A DNA stretch of 38,081 bases from an uncultured Christensenellaceae bacterium (GTDB taxonomy: Bacteria > Bacillota > Clostridia > Christensenellales > Christensenellaceae), in assembly GCA_934373295.1 (NCBI GenBank), contig CAKROK010000015.1, forward strand, positions 1-38,081. The letters are read 5' to 3'. The position numbers were made by a program, and so were the translations under genes. Positions 16,395-25,807 of this stretch are shown here, piece after piece. Each line of letters starts with the position of its first letter. Position 1 is the first letter of the stretch. A model generated the notes under the pieces. That model made no database searches, was not told the origin of the DNA, and worked only from the letters and a program-made list of their open reading frames with translations.

Positions 16395-16438
16395 ACTAAA
16401 AATATCCCATAAAATAAGTGTTTTTGTAAATAACATTA
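16395..16438 (-). promoter_or_regulatory. CRISPR leader (AT-rich, partly overlapping the cas2-dnaQ end)
   Basis: Only 44 strongly AT-rich bases separate the cas2-dnaQ stop from the first repeat. On the minus strand they end in GGGATATTTTTAGT directly before the repeat. The full leader, including its promoter and any IHF-like site, must reach into the 3' coding end of cas2-dnaQ. Confidence 0.75.
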
Positions 16439-17311
16439 TCAGATTTCATTTAACTTTTTAAAGAGGGCGAAGGTTAGTTTGCAGTCCGGGATCGCACGGT
16501 GAAGCTGTGATGTGTCAAAGCCAAAATGTTTGCTCAAATGCTCAAGTGAATACTGATTTACGTCTCTTATGCGTCTTCTCGCTAAAAACAGCGTATCTGT
16601 GCAGGTGCTGCGAAACAAATTGACACCGCATAATCTTGCTGCATGATTTAGAAAACCGCAGTCGAAATTTGCATTGTGGCACACTATGGGACGATTTGCG
16701 ACAAAATCAGCAAGTTGCATAAGCGCATCGCGTAGGGAAACTCCGTCAGATAAAAGCATGTCGTTCGTTATACCTGTGAGGTGTACTATCTCATTGGGAA
16801 TAGACAAATCCTGCCTGATAAGTGCTTGGAACTCGTTCGACGTAGTGCCGTTTTTAATGAGCAGTGCGCCAATTTCGATTATTCGATCTTTTTCGGGTGA
16901 TAGACCGGTTGTCTCAACGTCTATCACCACGTATTCATCCCGCCCGCACATTTTGATCGATTGAGCGCGTCTGGCCATGAGCATCTTTCCGGCACGGCTT
17001 TTAACAGCTTCTTTTGGAATATCCGTCGAATATCCCCCAGGAAGCGGACGACGCATGAGTGTTATTCCGTCAAAGTCGACAGGTTTCCAGTGGGTGTTGT
17101 GTACTTCGAATTTAAGCTGCTGTTCACCTTGTGCGTTGTATACCATTGTTGCGCGTCCGTTTTTCAGGTTATCACAAACTCTTTTCCAAAGTTCGTCGCG
17201 CACGCGTGCGCTCAAATTACCGACATATACACTCGGGCTTATTTCACATAGCCATTTTGACAAATCGCCTCGGATTTTTGGTGGGCAGTCACTAAGAGAT
17301 ATCACGATCAT
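16439..17311 (-). CDS. cas2: Cas2e-DnaQ exonuclease fusion (CRISPR adaptation)
   Basis: This is a 290-aa fusion. Residues 1-~97 are Cas2e (MIVISLSDCPPKIRGDLSKWL start, then WKPVDFDGITLMRRP), which bridges two Cas1 dimers during spacer integration. Residues ~125-290 are a DEDDh 3'-5' exonuclease of the DnaQ type with all five residues visible: Asp131 and Glu133 (IDVETTGL), Asp217 (HNANFDCGF), His271 and Asp276 (HRAIPDCKL). Such fusions are known in some type I-E systems, including Streptococcus thermophilus, where the nuclease trims pre-spacers. It overlaps the cas1 stop by 4 bases, and its own 3' end abuts the CRISPR leader. Confidence 0.96.
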   Translation of the reverse strand: MIVISLSDCPPKIRGDLSKWLCEISPSVYVGNLSARVRDELWKRVCDNLKNGRATMVYNAQGEQQLKFEVHNTHWKPVDFDGITLMRRPLPGGYSTDIPKEAVKSRAGKMLMARRAQSIKMCGRDEYVVIDVETTGLSPEKDRIIEIGALLIKNGTTSNEFQALIRQDLSIPNEIVHLTGITNDMLLSDGVSLRDALMQLADFVANRPIVCHNANFDCGFLNHAARLCGVNLFRSTCTDTLFLARRRIRDVNQYSLEHLSKHFGFDTSQLHRAIPDCKLTFALFKKLNEI

Positions 17312-18255
17312 GACTCATTCTCCGAATACGCTTTGCCAGAGGAAACGCTTCCCTTGCGATCATCCCATAAATACAGTGCTTCTTGTGGAGCATCATTATA
17401 CTTCACGTCAGCATCGTCGCTCAAAAGATATTTTATATCCCTTACCATGCGTTCTAAAATATGTTTTTCCACGAGTGCATTCCGAACGCGTCGACGCATC
17501 ATTGAGGGAACATCCTCCGGCGCCTCCGCCGCTGTTTCAAACGCAAGAGGGATTGTGATTTCCGATTTATAAAGATCCGCAATGTCATATACAAAGGAAA
17601 GCTCGTGCCCTACGTGTACAAAGCCCAGCCCGGGCGAGCACCCGAGGGCGCATATCACTGCGTGTGCAAGTCCGTATAGACAGACGTTCCCGGCGGAGAG
17701 TGCCTGGTTTACAGGATCACCTGCCGAAAAATCGTCGGGATCATAGTCGCGTCCATGCCATGCAATCCCCGTCTGTTTTGAACATCGCCTATAAAGAGTA
17801 CGCATGCGGCTGCCCTCGCGTCCGCGAAGTTGCTGTAGGGTGAGCTTGTCTACATCCTCTCCTGAAAAGCGAATGCGGTACATCTTGCGCACGACATTTA
17901 AATGGCTGCGTTGATTTGAGACGAGCGCCGCCTGCTTTATCAGAAGGCGTGAGCTGTGCGTCAGTGCGCAGCCGCCTGTATAATATCGTACTCCATGCTC
18001 ACCCACCCACAGCACGCTCACGCCCGCATCGCCTATCAGCTCCGTGGCGCGGTGTGTGACGTCTGTACCCGGCCCAAGCAGTAGAACGGATACTGCTGCA
18101 GCTGGGATGTGTATTACGCCGTTTTCGTCCAATACGGATATTGCGCTGTCCTCTCGACTGAGCTTGCATCGTTCGAGGTATATAAACGTCATTCTATCGC
18201 CAATTTGCGGCAGGGCTTGAATTGACGGGCGTTCTATTCCGGGAATATCAGCCAT
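17308..18255 (-). CDS. cas1: Cas1e integrase
   Basis: This is the CRISPR spacer integrase, 315 aa. The metal-binding catalytic triad is readable with the E. coli spacing: Glu147 (RGREGSRMR), His214 (GFVHVGHELS) and Asp227 (YDIADLYKSE). N-terminal strands include RMTFIYLERCKL and the typical VSVLWVGEHGVRYY. It works with Cas2-DnaQ to insert new spacers at the leader end. The start overlaps the cas6e stop by 8 bases; the following cas2 overlaps by 4, so the adaptation genes are translationally coupled. The C-terminus (~70 residues after the active site) is longer and acidic, with no visible extra domain. Confidence 0.97.
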   Translation of the reverse strand: MADIPGIERPSIQALPQIGDRMTFIYLERCKLSREDSAISVLDENGVIHIPAAAVSVLLLGPGTDVTHRATELIGDAGVSVLWVGEHGVRYYTGGCALTHSSRLLIKQAALVSNQRSHLNVVRKMYRIRFSGEDVDKLTLQQLRGREGSRMRTLYRRCSKQTGIAWHGRDYDPDDFSAGDPVNQALSAGNVCLYGLAHAVICALGCSPGLGFVHVGHELSFVYDIADLYKSEITIPLAFETAAEAPEDVPSMMRRRVRNALVEKHILERMVRDIKYLLSDDADVKYNDAPQEALYLWDDRKGSVSSGKAYSENES

Positions 18256-18913
18256 GGCTCACGTTTTGTGGCGATACTACGGTAAGCAGACCGTTTCCGT
18301 ATGCCTTTGCGCGGCCGATACCCTCGGTCATCGTCTGCTTAAAGCGCGCGGCGTCCGTCACGGTGAGAATCCCCTCAAAGCTGACGCAAAGCAGAGTTAC
18401 TTGGTTTTTCCCGTTCTTTTTAAATGAATATCTATGCGAATATGTTACGCGAAACTCGTCCCGATTCAGCTTAAAGCCATATTCCTCCGCGCGCTCTGCC
18501 AACCACTCCTCCTGCTGCTTGGCGGAAATCAGCGCAGTGACTTTTCCGCGGGGTTTGTTTTTCTGTTCGTCCTTCTCCTGTGATACGCTTTTCGTCGGGT
18601 TGGCGGTCAGGCGAAACTGCCACCTGCTGCCCGTTGTTATGCGCTCAAGCAGCGGATCATATATCTTTGTCTCGATGAGCTCATTTTTATAGCCGAATTG
18701 CTGTGCGGCATTTGCCAACCTCGGCAGTTCATGCGTAAGCACGAGCAGATACATCTCTCCGTTGAGCGTATCGATGCGCCATAAGTTGCGAGGGCGAGCA
18801 CTCTCATTTTCGTCATACATGGACTCTATCGCGCCGTGAAATCTCTGCGGATTGACAAGCGCTGTCATCGTCTCGTGTTGGGCGGTGTTAAGTTTAATTC
18901 TCGATAGATACAT
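18248..18913 (-). CDS. cas6e: Cas6e (CasE/Cse3) crRNA endoribonuclease
   Basis: This enzyme cleaves the repeat hairpin of pre-crRNA and stays bound to the crRNA in Cascade. It is 221 aa, starting MYLSRIKLNTAQ as usual for the family. That ATG (18913) has GGAGG six bases upstream, so the longer frame to 18970 is not used. The catalytic His region appears as PQRFHGAIES (about residues 22-31), and the C-terminal glycine-rich loop as GIGRAKAYGNGLLTVV. It overlaps the end of cas5 by 20 bases and the start of cas1 by 8, in the normal type I-E order. Confidence 0.95.
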   Translation of the reverse strand: MYLSRIKLNTAQHETMTALVNPQRFHGAIESMYDENESARPRNLWRIDTLNGEMYLLVLTHELPRLANAAQQFGYKNELIETKIYDPLLERITTGSRWQFRLTANPTKSVSQEKDEQKNKPRGKVTALISAKQQEEWLAERAEEYGFKLNRDEFRVTYSHRYSFKKNGKNQVTLLCVSFEGILTVTDAARFKQTMTEGIGRAKAYGNGLLTVVSPQNVSHG

Positions 18914-19634
18914 ATCGATCCTCCAATTCTGAAAAGGGGTCATGTTTTGTTTGAACAGGTACGTCTTCATCTTTTTTGATCAATACAGGGTGACATTCGC
19001 TCACTGTACGGTATCCGAATTTGCGGCAGTGCGGGTCATACGAAATAGGCAAGTCGCGCTTTGCCGCATGGCCGACCACATTTTTTGCATCTGTAAGTCC
19101 ACCGTCCGCATACAGCCTTGCCTCGCGCGGTTGTTTGATTTCCACAAGTGGTTTTTCCTGTATAAGCGCATCAAGAAGCTCATTTTGACGTATGCCCAAT
19201 AATACCGGCAGCGTCGGCGGACAGGAGCGCCTTCCCAAAAACAGCGGAAACACGGGATGTGTGAGCGCTAAGGCTATGCTCTCCAAAAGCTCGTCGTCTC
19301 CCTCCAATCCGACTAAGAATACTGCATCGGAGAGGTAGTAGCGGTCGGAAATGTATGAGGCTAAATTCTTATGGCTCTTTGGCGTTCTGATTTCATGCGC
19401 TGTGTGGAAATCGCGCAGCAGCTTGCCCTCGCGGTCTACACGCACGCCCATGCGCAGTTTTGTAAGCTCCTTCAATTTTTCAGGTTCATCGCGGCGATAT
19501 CCCAACGCTGCGGCTACCATGCCCAATACTCCGCTTTTAGTGGGTTCGCGTTCCGTTTTGCGCGTTTCAAATTTTGAATCGTCCGTTCCCCACGCCTGCA
19601 AGGGTGCGGCAAGCCGGAGAAGAAGCGTAGCCAT
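18894..19634 (-). CDS. cas5e: Cas5e (CasD) Cascade subunit
   Basis: This RAMP-fold subunit holds the 5' handle of the crRNA in Cascade. It is 246 aa with the usual family start LLLRLAAPLQAWGTDDSKFETRKTE, followed by PTKSGVLGMVAAALG, which is strongly conserved in Cas5e. The ATG overlaps the cas7 stop by one base (TAATG), showing coupling. The C-terminal strand region around RYVSIEN is short. Nothing unusual is seen. Confidence 0.96.
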   Translation of the reverse strand: MATLLLRLAAPLQAWGTDDSKFETRKTEREPTKSGVLGMVAAALGYRRDEPEKLKELTKLRMGVRVDREGKLLRDFHTAHEIRTPKSHKNLASYISDRYYLSDAVFLVGLEGDDELLESIALALTHPVFPLFLGRRSCPPTLPVLLGIRQNELLDALIQEKPLVEIKQPREARLYADGGLTDAKNVVGHAAKRDLPISYDPHCRKFGYRTVSECHPVLIKKDEDVPVQTKHDPFSELEDRYVSIEN

Positions 19635-20737
19635 TATATGCCCTCGCTCTCGTTTAAGTATTCTGCAGTTACCTGCGAAACGGCATCAAGCAGCTTTTCA
19701 AAGCTCATACATTCGGAGATTTCGCCTATAGCATCGCCTATGCCAAATGCCCTTTCGGGGGCAGTCGCATAGTTCGCATACATCTTTTCGGCATATTCTA
19801 TAAACTGCTTTTCGGATTTTTCCGCATAGCCCTCTTTTCCCGCACATACGGGCTTTTCAAAAGCTCCGCAGAGGTTTACAGGCTGGTCACGACGCAAAGT
19901 GACATATACCATTGAGGGCAATGTGCGGTTTGCGAACGTATTCTGCTTGCCTGTTGGCATGGAACGTACGAACGCATCTATGAAGCCGCGCGCAGCCTCG
20001 GGCGTTGCGTCTTTTCCGAGATGCCCCGCCAATTCGATGAGATTTACCGTTGCATAGCGATAAAGCGTGGAGGAGTTGAACTCGTTCGTGCCGAGATGAC
20101 CTGCGCCGGAGGCGTCCTCGGGTGCAAGCTCATCTATTGCCGTAAAATAGTCGTATTCGTTTTGAATGGTATGGGTGGATATGCTGTGCGCGACCTGAGC
20201 AGCGGCGTCGCAGTTTAACAGAGGTGCGGAGGCGACCATTCGACCGAATAAAGCAATATCGATTGAGGGAGATTCGTTAAGCGCGTTTTGACAATCCTTT
20301 TTATAGTTTTTCTTTTCGTCAGCCGTCGCGGTCAAGCTGTTTACGGCGACCTGCGCGAGTGCTTTTGCTTGAGCGTTGCTCATGAAGAACAGCGCTTCAG
20401 CCTTTTCCGCCTTGTTTTTGTCTGATTTGATGTTTACCCCAGCGTTGGTGAGGACGTCTTTTGCAAGTTTCTTGCCGTCTGCAAGGGGGTTTATCGCAAA
20501 GATCTCTTTTTCGACCATTTCTATTACGTTCTTTGTCCTTAGCCCGAGTTTTTCGACGTCAAAAATCTCATCTCTAAACATAGCGCGCATGGCGTGCTTC
20601 CATGCCTGGGAGGATACTCTTGCGCGGGTAGTGCCGCCGTATATTGCTGTTTTCGGGCTGCCCGTATCGTCGCGGTTGACGCAGCTCGGGGGTACGGTCT
20701 GGAGTACATGGACGTCGATGTATAAATTTTTTTTCAT
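19634..20737 (-). CDS. cas7e: Cas7e (CasC/Cse4) backbone subunit of Cascade
   Basis: This is the crRNA-binding backbone protein, present in six copies in Cascade; 367 aa. It has the expected N-terminus (NLYIDVHVLQTVPPSCVNRDDTGSPKTAIYGGTTRARVSSQAWKHAMR) and an internal thumb region. The start is ATG 20737, downstream of AAGGAAGG; the in-frame ATG at 20797 would begin inside cas11 and lacks a site. The family marker ALFGRMVAS and the following HSISTHTIQNEYDYFTAIDEL are clear. It is followed directly by cas5. Confidence 0.97.
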   Translation of the reverse strand: MKKNLYIDVHVLQTVPPSCVNRDDTGSPKTAIYGGTTRARVSSQAWKHAMRAMFRDEIFDVEKLGLRTKNVIEMVEKEIFAINPLADGKKLAKDVLTNAGVNIKSDKNKAEKAEALFFMSNAQAKALAQVAVNSLTATADEKKNYKKDCQNALNESPSIDIALFGRMVASAPLLNCDAAAQVAHSISTHTIQNEYDYFTAIDELAPEDASGAGHLGTNEFNSSTLYRYATVNLIELAGHLGKDATPEAARGFIDAFVRSMPTGKQNTFANRTLPSMVYVTLRRDQPVNLCGAFEKPVCAGKEGYAEKSEKQFIEYAEKMYANYATAPERAFGIGDAIGEISECMSFEKLLDAVSQVTAEYLNESEGI

Positions 20738-20756
20738 TATATAATTCCTTCCTTTT

Positions 20757-21371
20757 TTATTCGTTGTCTTTGTCGTTATCGTCGTTATTGGTTTCATCTT
20801 TGCTCAGACGGCAGAAATCTTGTCCCCATTTAAGCATTACCTTAGATTTGTTCTCGGGATGTGCGAACCTGCAAAGATCTACTGCGAGGTCGGCATAGTC
20901 GAGCTTTATTCCATCCTTGCTTAAAAGGTTTATCATACCGCGCAGGTGATGGGAAAGCTCCGGCATGTCAGCCGCTGTCAGTATCTTGTTGAAGCGGTTC
21001 CGTATGCGCTTTAGGTCGTCGTTTGATTCGTCAAACGTGGGCGCGAGCATCCTTACCGCGCTGCCGAAACGCGCGCCGCTTTTGTGCATCATATCCGAGC
21101 TGATGTCATGCCCCTGCTGATGCAGCGCGAACATTGTCAGTGCGATATATACCGCCCATTGCGCATCTGACGGATCTCCATTCCATCCGTAAAGCTCCTC
21201 CGGGAGGTCGCTTAAAAACGCACCCCACAGCATGGGCAGCTCACCCGGCGCATGTCCTATGCCGTGCCGCAGCTCTGCAAGCTCGGCTCGGCATTTGTTA
21301 TCGGGAAGCGTCTTTAGCCGATTGAGCCGGGTGGTCATAAAGGCAAATATTTTTTTCTCTTTTTTAGTCAT
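20757..21371 (-). CDS. cas11: Cas11e (CasB/Cse2) small subunit of Cascade
   Basis: This helical small subunit stabilises the R-loop, two copies per Cascade. It is 204 aa and the only nearby candidate, in the correct place between cas8e and cas7. Family features include RAELAELRHGIG near residue 30, YIALTMFALHQQG near 92 and RGMINLLSKDGIKLDYADLAVDL near 145. The C-terminus is Asp/Asn/Lys rich. It starts inside the last 8 bases of cas8e and ends 19 bases before the cas7 start, where a strong AAGGAAGG re-initiates translation. Confidence 0.94.
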   Translation of the reverse strand: MTKKEKKIFAFMTTRLNRLKTLPDNKCRAELAELRHGIGHAPGELPMLWGAFLSDLPEELYGWNGDPSDAQWAVYIALTMFALHQQGHDISSDMMHKSGARFGSAVRMLAPTFDESNDDLKRIRNRFNKILTAADMPELSHHLRGMINLLSKDGIKLDYADLAVDLCRFAHPENKSKVMLKWGQDFCRLSKDETNNDDNDKDNE

Positions 21372-22998
21372 TGCATTCCTCCTTGGGATAGATTTTGTTT
21401 ACATAGTATTTGAAGCTCCGATAAGCGTCTGCGGCGGAGTAATATTTCTCGTCGCCTCTTTCATCCTTGTCTGCATGGCCAATTATAGCCGTCGGCCCTG
21501 CGGCATTTACGAGCTCACTTCCGAGTTTAAATGCGATTTTTCTTGCTGTATCGTGCCAGCCGTCTATACAGCTTATCTCTTCGTCCGAGTCTGTCTCAAT
21601 GACGGGATCGATGTTTTCAAGCCAGCTTCGGAAGGGAACGTCGATTTCATAGTAAAGCTGTTCGCGGGCATATCCGACAAAAGAGAGTTTTCCTGCGTTT
21701 TCTCCAGATGAACCTGCAGCAAGCAAGAGGCTTTTCCCAAGAGATGTGACCGTCCGTGCAAGCTCGTCGCATTTGCTGACTTCATTTGAAATGATGCTTT
21801 GCCAACGTCGCCCAAGCTCTGTTAAGAGGTTTGTGTGAAAGGTAAGTGTGTCTGAAAATACATCGTTTATGAAGAAATCCTTGTCACCGTACTGCACTGA
21901 CGCTATGCCGAAGCGTATCAACTCCTGTCGCTCAATAAACCTGTTCTTTTTCAGATATTGAATCCAAGAAATGATTCCGGGAGTATGACTGTTTTCTGAG
22001 GCTAAAAACGTAGATGAAAACTCCCTCCACATTTGAACGGAGGAATTATGCCGTTTCGGCTGAAAATGAACTTTCTCCTGTTTTTTCGCCTTTATCGGAC
22101 TCCAAATGGTCATGGGCTCTATAAATGCGTCCTCTTTTTCAAAGAAATCCCCTCCAAGCAGGTTATATCCTGTGATTTTATCATCTTTGCGAATCAGCCA
22201 AAGCCGACGTGATTGAAGCGTATACAGCTCGGAAAGATTATCCGGCGGAGCGATCTCAGTGCGCTCGGCGCTTCTTGGTTTGTCAAGCTCCCAAATGGGA
22301 CGTTCATCCGCCCATATTTCAAAATGCGGGGGTTTAAGCAATATGAGATTGTACATGAGTGTTTCAAACAGATTATTCGCGTTAACGTAAATCAGGCCAA
22401 GCCTTCCCAGCCAACCCGCCCCGGGTGAGGGTAAATTATCCCCTTTGGGTTTGGCGGAGGTGTCGTCATAGTTGTTTACATATAACAGCCATCTCGCGCC
22501 CTCGGCAAAGCTCAGAGACTGCTTATTTTCACCTGTATAGCTGGAAAATAGCCTGATTTTATTGCTACTCTCAGATAGCGTTCCGTTCAATTTTGACGCC
22601 GAATATTCCGTTCCTATTTTCGCCGCAGGCGTCTGATAGAACGGGCGCTCGGGGTGAAACAGCCAAAAGCGGTCGTATACCGTGGAAAGATATGTATCTA
22701 TAGGCTTTTCGGGAAATGCGCCCGCGTTCCAAAGCTCCCTCCATCGGTTAATTGCGTCATTCGCTGTTTTAAGCGGCGACTTTTCTCCCGTCGGCGAGTA
22801 TTGCGAGAAAACAGTATGCAGTACGGCGAGCATCAGCCTCAATATGGAGACATCCTGTGTGGGGAGCTCGCCTGCAAGGCTTTCATATTCGTGTGCGTGT
22901 AGAAGTGCGTCTTTAAGCGAAAGCTCGTCCACCGTGCAGTCGCTTTTTCTTACGAGTATCCATTTTTCCTCCAATAAATTGAATTCAATATCCTTCAC
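21364..22998 (-). CDS. cas8e: Cas8e (CasA/Cse1) large subunit of Cascade
   Basis: This large subunit recognises the PAM and recruits Cas3; 544 aa. Typical family segments are EYESLAGELPTQDVSILRLMLAVLH near the N-terminus, DRFWLFHPERPFYQ, and the late helical-bundle region. The preferred start is GTG 22998. The ribosome binding site AAAGGAG overlaps the upstream in-frame ATG at 23016 and has correct spacing only to the GTG, which lies just after the cas3 stop. No internal stop or fusion is seen. Confidence 0.93.
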   Translation of the reverse strand: MKDIEFNLLEEKWILVRKSDCTVDELSLKDALLHAHEYESLAGELPTQDVSILRLMLAVLHTVFSQYSPTGEKSPLKTANDAINRWRELWNAGAFPEKPIDTYLSTVYDRFWLFHPERPFYQTPAAKIGTEYSASKLNGTLSESSNKIRLFSSYTGENKQSLSFAEGARWLLYVNNYDDTSAKPKGDNLPSPGAGWLGRLGLIYVNANNLFETLMYNLILLKPPHFEIWADERPIWELDKPRSAERTEIAPPDNLSELYTLQSRRLWLIRKDDKITGYNLLGGDFFEKEDAFIEPMTIWSPIKAKKQEKVHFQPKRHNSSVQMWREFSSTFLASENSHTPGIISWIQYLKKNRFIERQELIRFGIASVQYGDKDFFINDVFSDTLTFHTNLLTELGRRWQSIISNEVSKCDELARTVTSLGKSLLLAAGSSGENAGKLSFVGYAREQLYYEIDVPFRSWLENIDPVIETDSDEEISCIDGWHDTARKIAFKLGSELVNAAGPTAIIGHADKDERGDEKYYSAADAYRSFKYYVNKIYPKEECND

Positions 22999-23002
22999 CG
23001 TA

Positions 23003-25714
23003 TCACTCCTTTTCATATGATAAACCGTTTTTCAAGTCATAATGCATTATCGCTTCATTGATTTCTGCGTTAAGATCTTCATCAAACAGCAGCGCCAACT
23101 CATCCTTTAAAAGAGCTGATTCCTGCCAGTATGAAAAGAACTTCGCGGTCGTTTTTTCAAGCTTTTCGATCGTTTTATCGGCGCTCCACCTCTTTGTGAA
23201 ATATGTGGGTAAGCGCAGTTTTTGGCGTGCAATCAAAAGCGCCTCCTCCCTTGACGGCGGACGATCCGTGGGGAGCGTTGCCTCGGGCTGTTCTGCGATC
23301 GGATGAATTAGTCCGTCGCTCCCGTGCCTCAGCGCGATCACATCTATGGATGGGTCGCCGTCACGCACTGCCATTTGAGCATATTGTTCGCCGATGCGTA
23401 TGCTGTCATCCAGCCAGCCGTCCAGTGTATTCATCCTCGGACAATCGGTGAAATTCGGCGGGTCCGGTATGCAGTAGTTTTGGGCGCTGCGCTCCTTTTT
23501 CGCTATGGTTAAATCGTACTTTTCTTGTGCGGCGTCTGTTTCTTCCGAAGCATCTAATAACATGTCGTTTTCGTCATAAGTCTTTTGAACGAGCGACGAA
23601 ATATCGTCGGGGACAGTGAGCATATCGGGAAACAGCGCACGCGTGCGCATAAGCAGCCATCTTCCGTATATGGCCTCGCTGCCCTCATCAAATCCGCCGT
23701 TCATATTGTCGAGTACATAGCATTTCGCATTTTCAAGACCATTTGGACGAACGCGGTCATGCCTGTGCAGGCGGCCTATTCGCTGTAAGAGAAGGTCCAT
23801 CGGGCAAAGCTCTGTTATAAGCATGTCAAAGTCCAAATCGAGCGACTGTTCAAGGACCTGTGTTCCCACGACTATCAGCCCGCGTCGATCGTTTGGTGTC
23901 GAATTTTTGCCTACGCGTGCTATTATCCGCTTTTCGCGTGCAATGCGTTCGCTCATGATAAACTGAGCGTGCATTATTATGATTTCATTTTCAGGAAAAG
24001 AAGATTGTAATTCGCGTGCGATATCCTGCGCTTTTTTAACGGTGTTTACTATTACGCCGATGCAGCCCCCGCAGTTTATCGCATCGCCGACGCGCGCAGC
24101 TACCTCTTCGCGCGAAATTCGTTTGACGAGTATTTGCTTTTTATCGCCGTTATACGGCAGTGCGCTTTGATATACTTTGCCATTATCGGCATAAGTCAAA
24201 AGTGGATATGAGAGGCTATGCTTCCAGCTTTCATCCTCAAAAATCTTATCACAGTATGCTTCTATAAGCTCTGCCCGTCGTTTTTCAGGGAGAGTTGCGG
24301 ATAGGATTATTACGGGGACGCCGTATATACCAAGCCATTTGATCGCGGTGTCCAAATATCTGCTCATATATGCGTCATATGCGTGACACTCGTCCACTAT
24401 GACGACCTTTCCCGCGAGGCCCAAATGCCTGAGCATGACGTGCTTCTGTTTAAGTGCGGACATGAGCAGTCCGTCCACCGTACCTATGACGAAATCGGAT
24501 AGCAGCGCCTGTTTTCTGCCGGAAAACCAATCATGGACTATCAACCCCGCAGATTCGTCGTTTAAATCGCTGTGTCCCTCAAAGATTTCGCGATAATCGT
24601 CGTTGAGCGCGGCTGCGGCATGTGCAAGGCGTATTGAGTGAATCACGCCTTCATCCTGTGAAATTCCTTGTGCCCACGCTTCAAGACGGGGGAATATGCC
24701 GTTTGAGGTCGCCTGGGTGGGCATCCCCAAAAATACTCCTCCTGCGCCCAACTTTGCGGCGAGTATTTCAGCAGCCGCGAGCGCGGCCTCGGTTTTCCCC
24801 AGGCCCATCGGTGCTTCCAAGATAAATATTCCCGAAAAACTCGCCCGTGAAACGATATTCAGAACTTCTGCCTGCGTGGGGTTGGGCATGAACCCAAAGC
24901 GGTTTTTGAAATCCTGCACGCCAAATCCGAAACATGCACCGGATATCCACGGCGCGGGAAGAGAGAGCTTTTCCCAAGCAGCGTCTATCCTCGCCGGATA
25001 ATCGGAAAATTGTCCGCACTCATCTGCCGATAATAGGGGGAAATAAGTCGTGTTGCTGGCGATCCAGTCCGCCATTATGAGCAACCCCTCAATTAGCACT
25101 TGCGCCGGCATGGGAATTTCGGGCAGTTCCTTTATCAAATTAATTCCCGAGTATTCAAGGGAAAAGCTTACCCATTCGTCCCAAAGCGATTGAAATTCCT
25201 TTCTGTATTTTTTACTTCTGCCGTAAAAATTCGCAGGGAAATCCTCCGTAAGTTCCTCTATAAAACTGTCGGTTTGATTTGAAAAAGGCTTGCCGTGATG
25301 TGCGCCAACTATTGAGGCTATACTCCACGGACAGCCTTTTTTTAAAAGTATTGCTTCGCCTGCATATGCGTGAGGAGTTATTTTCGCGTTTCTAAAGCTT
25401 TCCGGCTTAGGCAAATCTATGTATTCAGAAAAAGGAGAATACCCTACCGCAGCGATACGCGCCTGAAAGAGCAGAGTCAACTTCCCGATATCATGCACAA
25501 GGGCGCAAAATATCAAGACAGAAAAGAGCATAGCCTCCCCGCCGCAGGCAGACGATAGATAACAAAAAACATTCTGCGCAAGGCGTTCTCTTGCGAGTCG
25601 CTCGATGATTCCGGCAGCATCTAAACAATGCATCCAAAATGCAAGCCGACGTGATCCATCTGTTCTGTCTCTTTTTGCGACGGCAGCCCTGAGTATAGGT
25701 GATAGTTCTCTCAT
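23003..25714 (-). CDS. cas3: Cas3 nuclease-helicase
   Basis: This degrades targeted DNA after Cascade binding. It is 903 aa with the HD nuclease domain first: His29 (WMHCLDAAG), His74-Asp75 (LVHDIGK), His115, His139-His140 (GAHHGKP) and Asp216 (MADWIAS), all expected metal ligands. The SF2 helicase follows: Walker A at 301-308 (APMGLGKT), DECH at 441-444, SATLP at 472-476 and motif VI around QRIGRLHRH in the 660s. It is the first gene of the cas operon. The start has GAGGGA upstream. A ~200-nt leader precedes it. No sign of inactivation. Confidence 0.97.
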   Translation of the reverse strand: MRELSPILRAAVAKRDRTDGSRRLAFWMHCLDAAGIIERLARERLAQNVFCYLSSACGGEAMLFSVLIFCALVHDIGKLTLLFQARIAAVGYSPFSEYIDLPKPESFRNAKITPHAYAGEAILLKKGCPWSIASIVGAHHGKPFSNQTDSFIEELTEDFPANFYGRSKKYRKEFQSLWDEWVSFSLEYSGINLIKELPEIPMPAQVLIEGLLIMADWIASNTTYFPLLSADECGQFSDYPARIDAAWEKLSLPAPWISGACFGFGVQDFKNRFGFMPNPTQAEVLNIVSRASFSGIFILEAPMGLGKTEAALAAAEILAAKLGAGGVFLGMPTQATSNGIFPRLEAWAQGISQDEGVIHSIRLAHAAAALNDDYREIFEGHSDLNDESAGLIVHDWFSGRKQALLSDFVIGTVDGLLMSALKQKHVMLRHLGLAGKVVIVDECHAYDAYMSRYLDTAIKWLGIYGVPVIILSATLPEKRRAELIEAYCDKIFEDESWKHSLSYPLLTYADNGKVYQSALPYNGDKKQILVKRISREEVAARVGDAINCGGCIGVIVNTVKKAQDIARELQSSFPENEIIIMHAQFIMSERIAREKRIIARVGKNSTPNDRRGLIVVGTQVLEQSLDLDFDMLITELCPMDLLLQRIGRLHRHDRVRPNGLENAKCYVLDNMNGGFDEGSEAIYGRWLLMRTRALFPDMLTVPDDISSLVQKTYDENDMLLDASEETDAAQEKYDLTIAKKERSAQNYCIPDPPNFTDCPRMNTLDGWLDDSIRIGEQYAQMAVRDGDPSIDVIALRHGSDGLIHPIAEQPEATLPTDRPPSREEALLIARQKLRLPTYFTKRWSADKTIEKLEKTTAKFFSYWQESALLKDELALLFDEDLNAEINEAIMHYDLKNGLSYEKE

Positions 25715-25807
25715 TTCATATCCCTCGTCTTTAATCAGTAGTACTGTATAGTAATCTTATAAAATCGAGCCTTTTGCCGTGGTATAGCTTATTGTTATGC
25801 TTTTGTG

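Noticed and set aside
14731..16461. Several plus-strand reading frames rich in SPPRVRGK, HPRVCGES and TPACAGKV
   Set aside because: These are translations of the CRISPR repeat in its three frames and do not represent proteins.
18914..18970. N-terminal extension of Cas6e
   Set aside because: The GGAGG site and the family's usual MYLSR start place the first codon at 18913.
24399..25558. Plus-strand open frames opposite cas3
   Set aside because: They are antisense to a fully motif-supported Cas3 and have no start signals.
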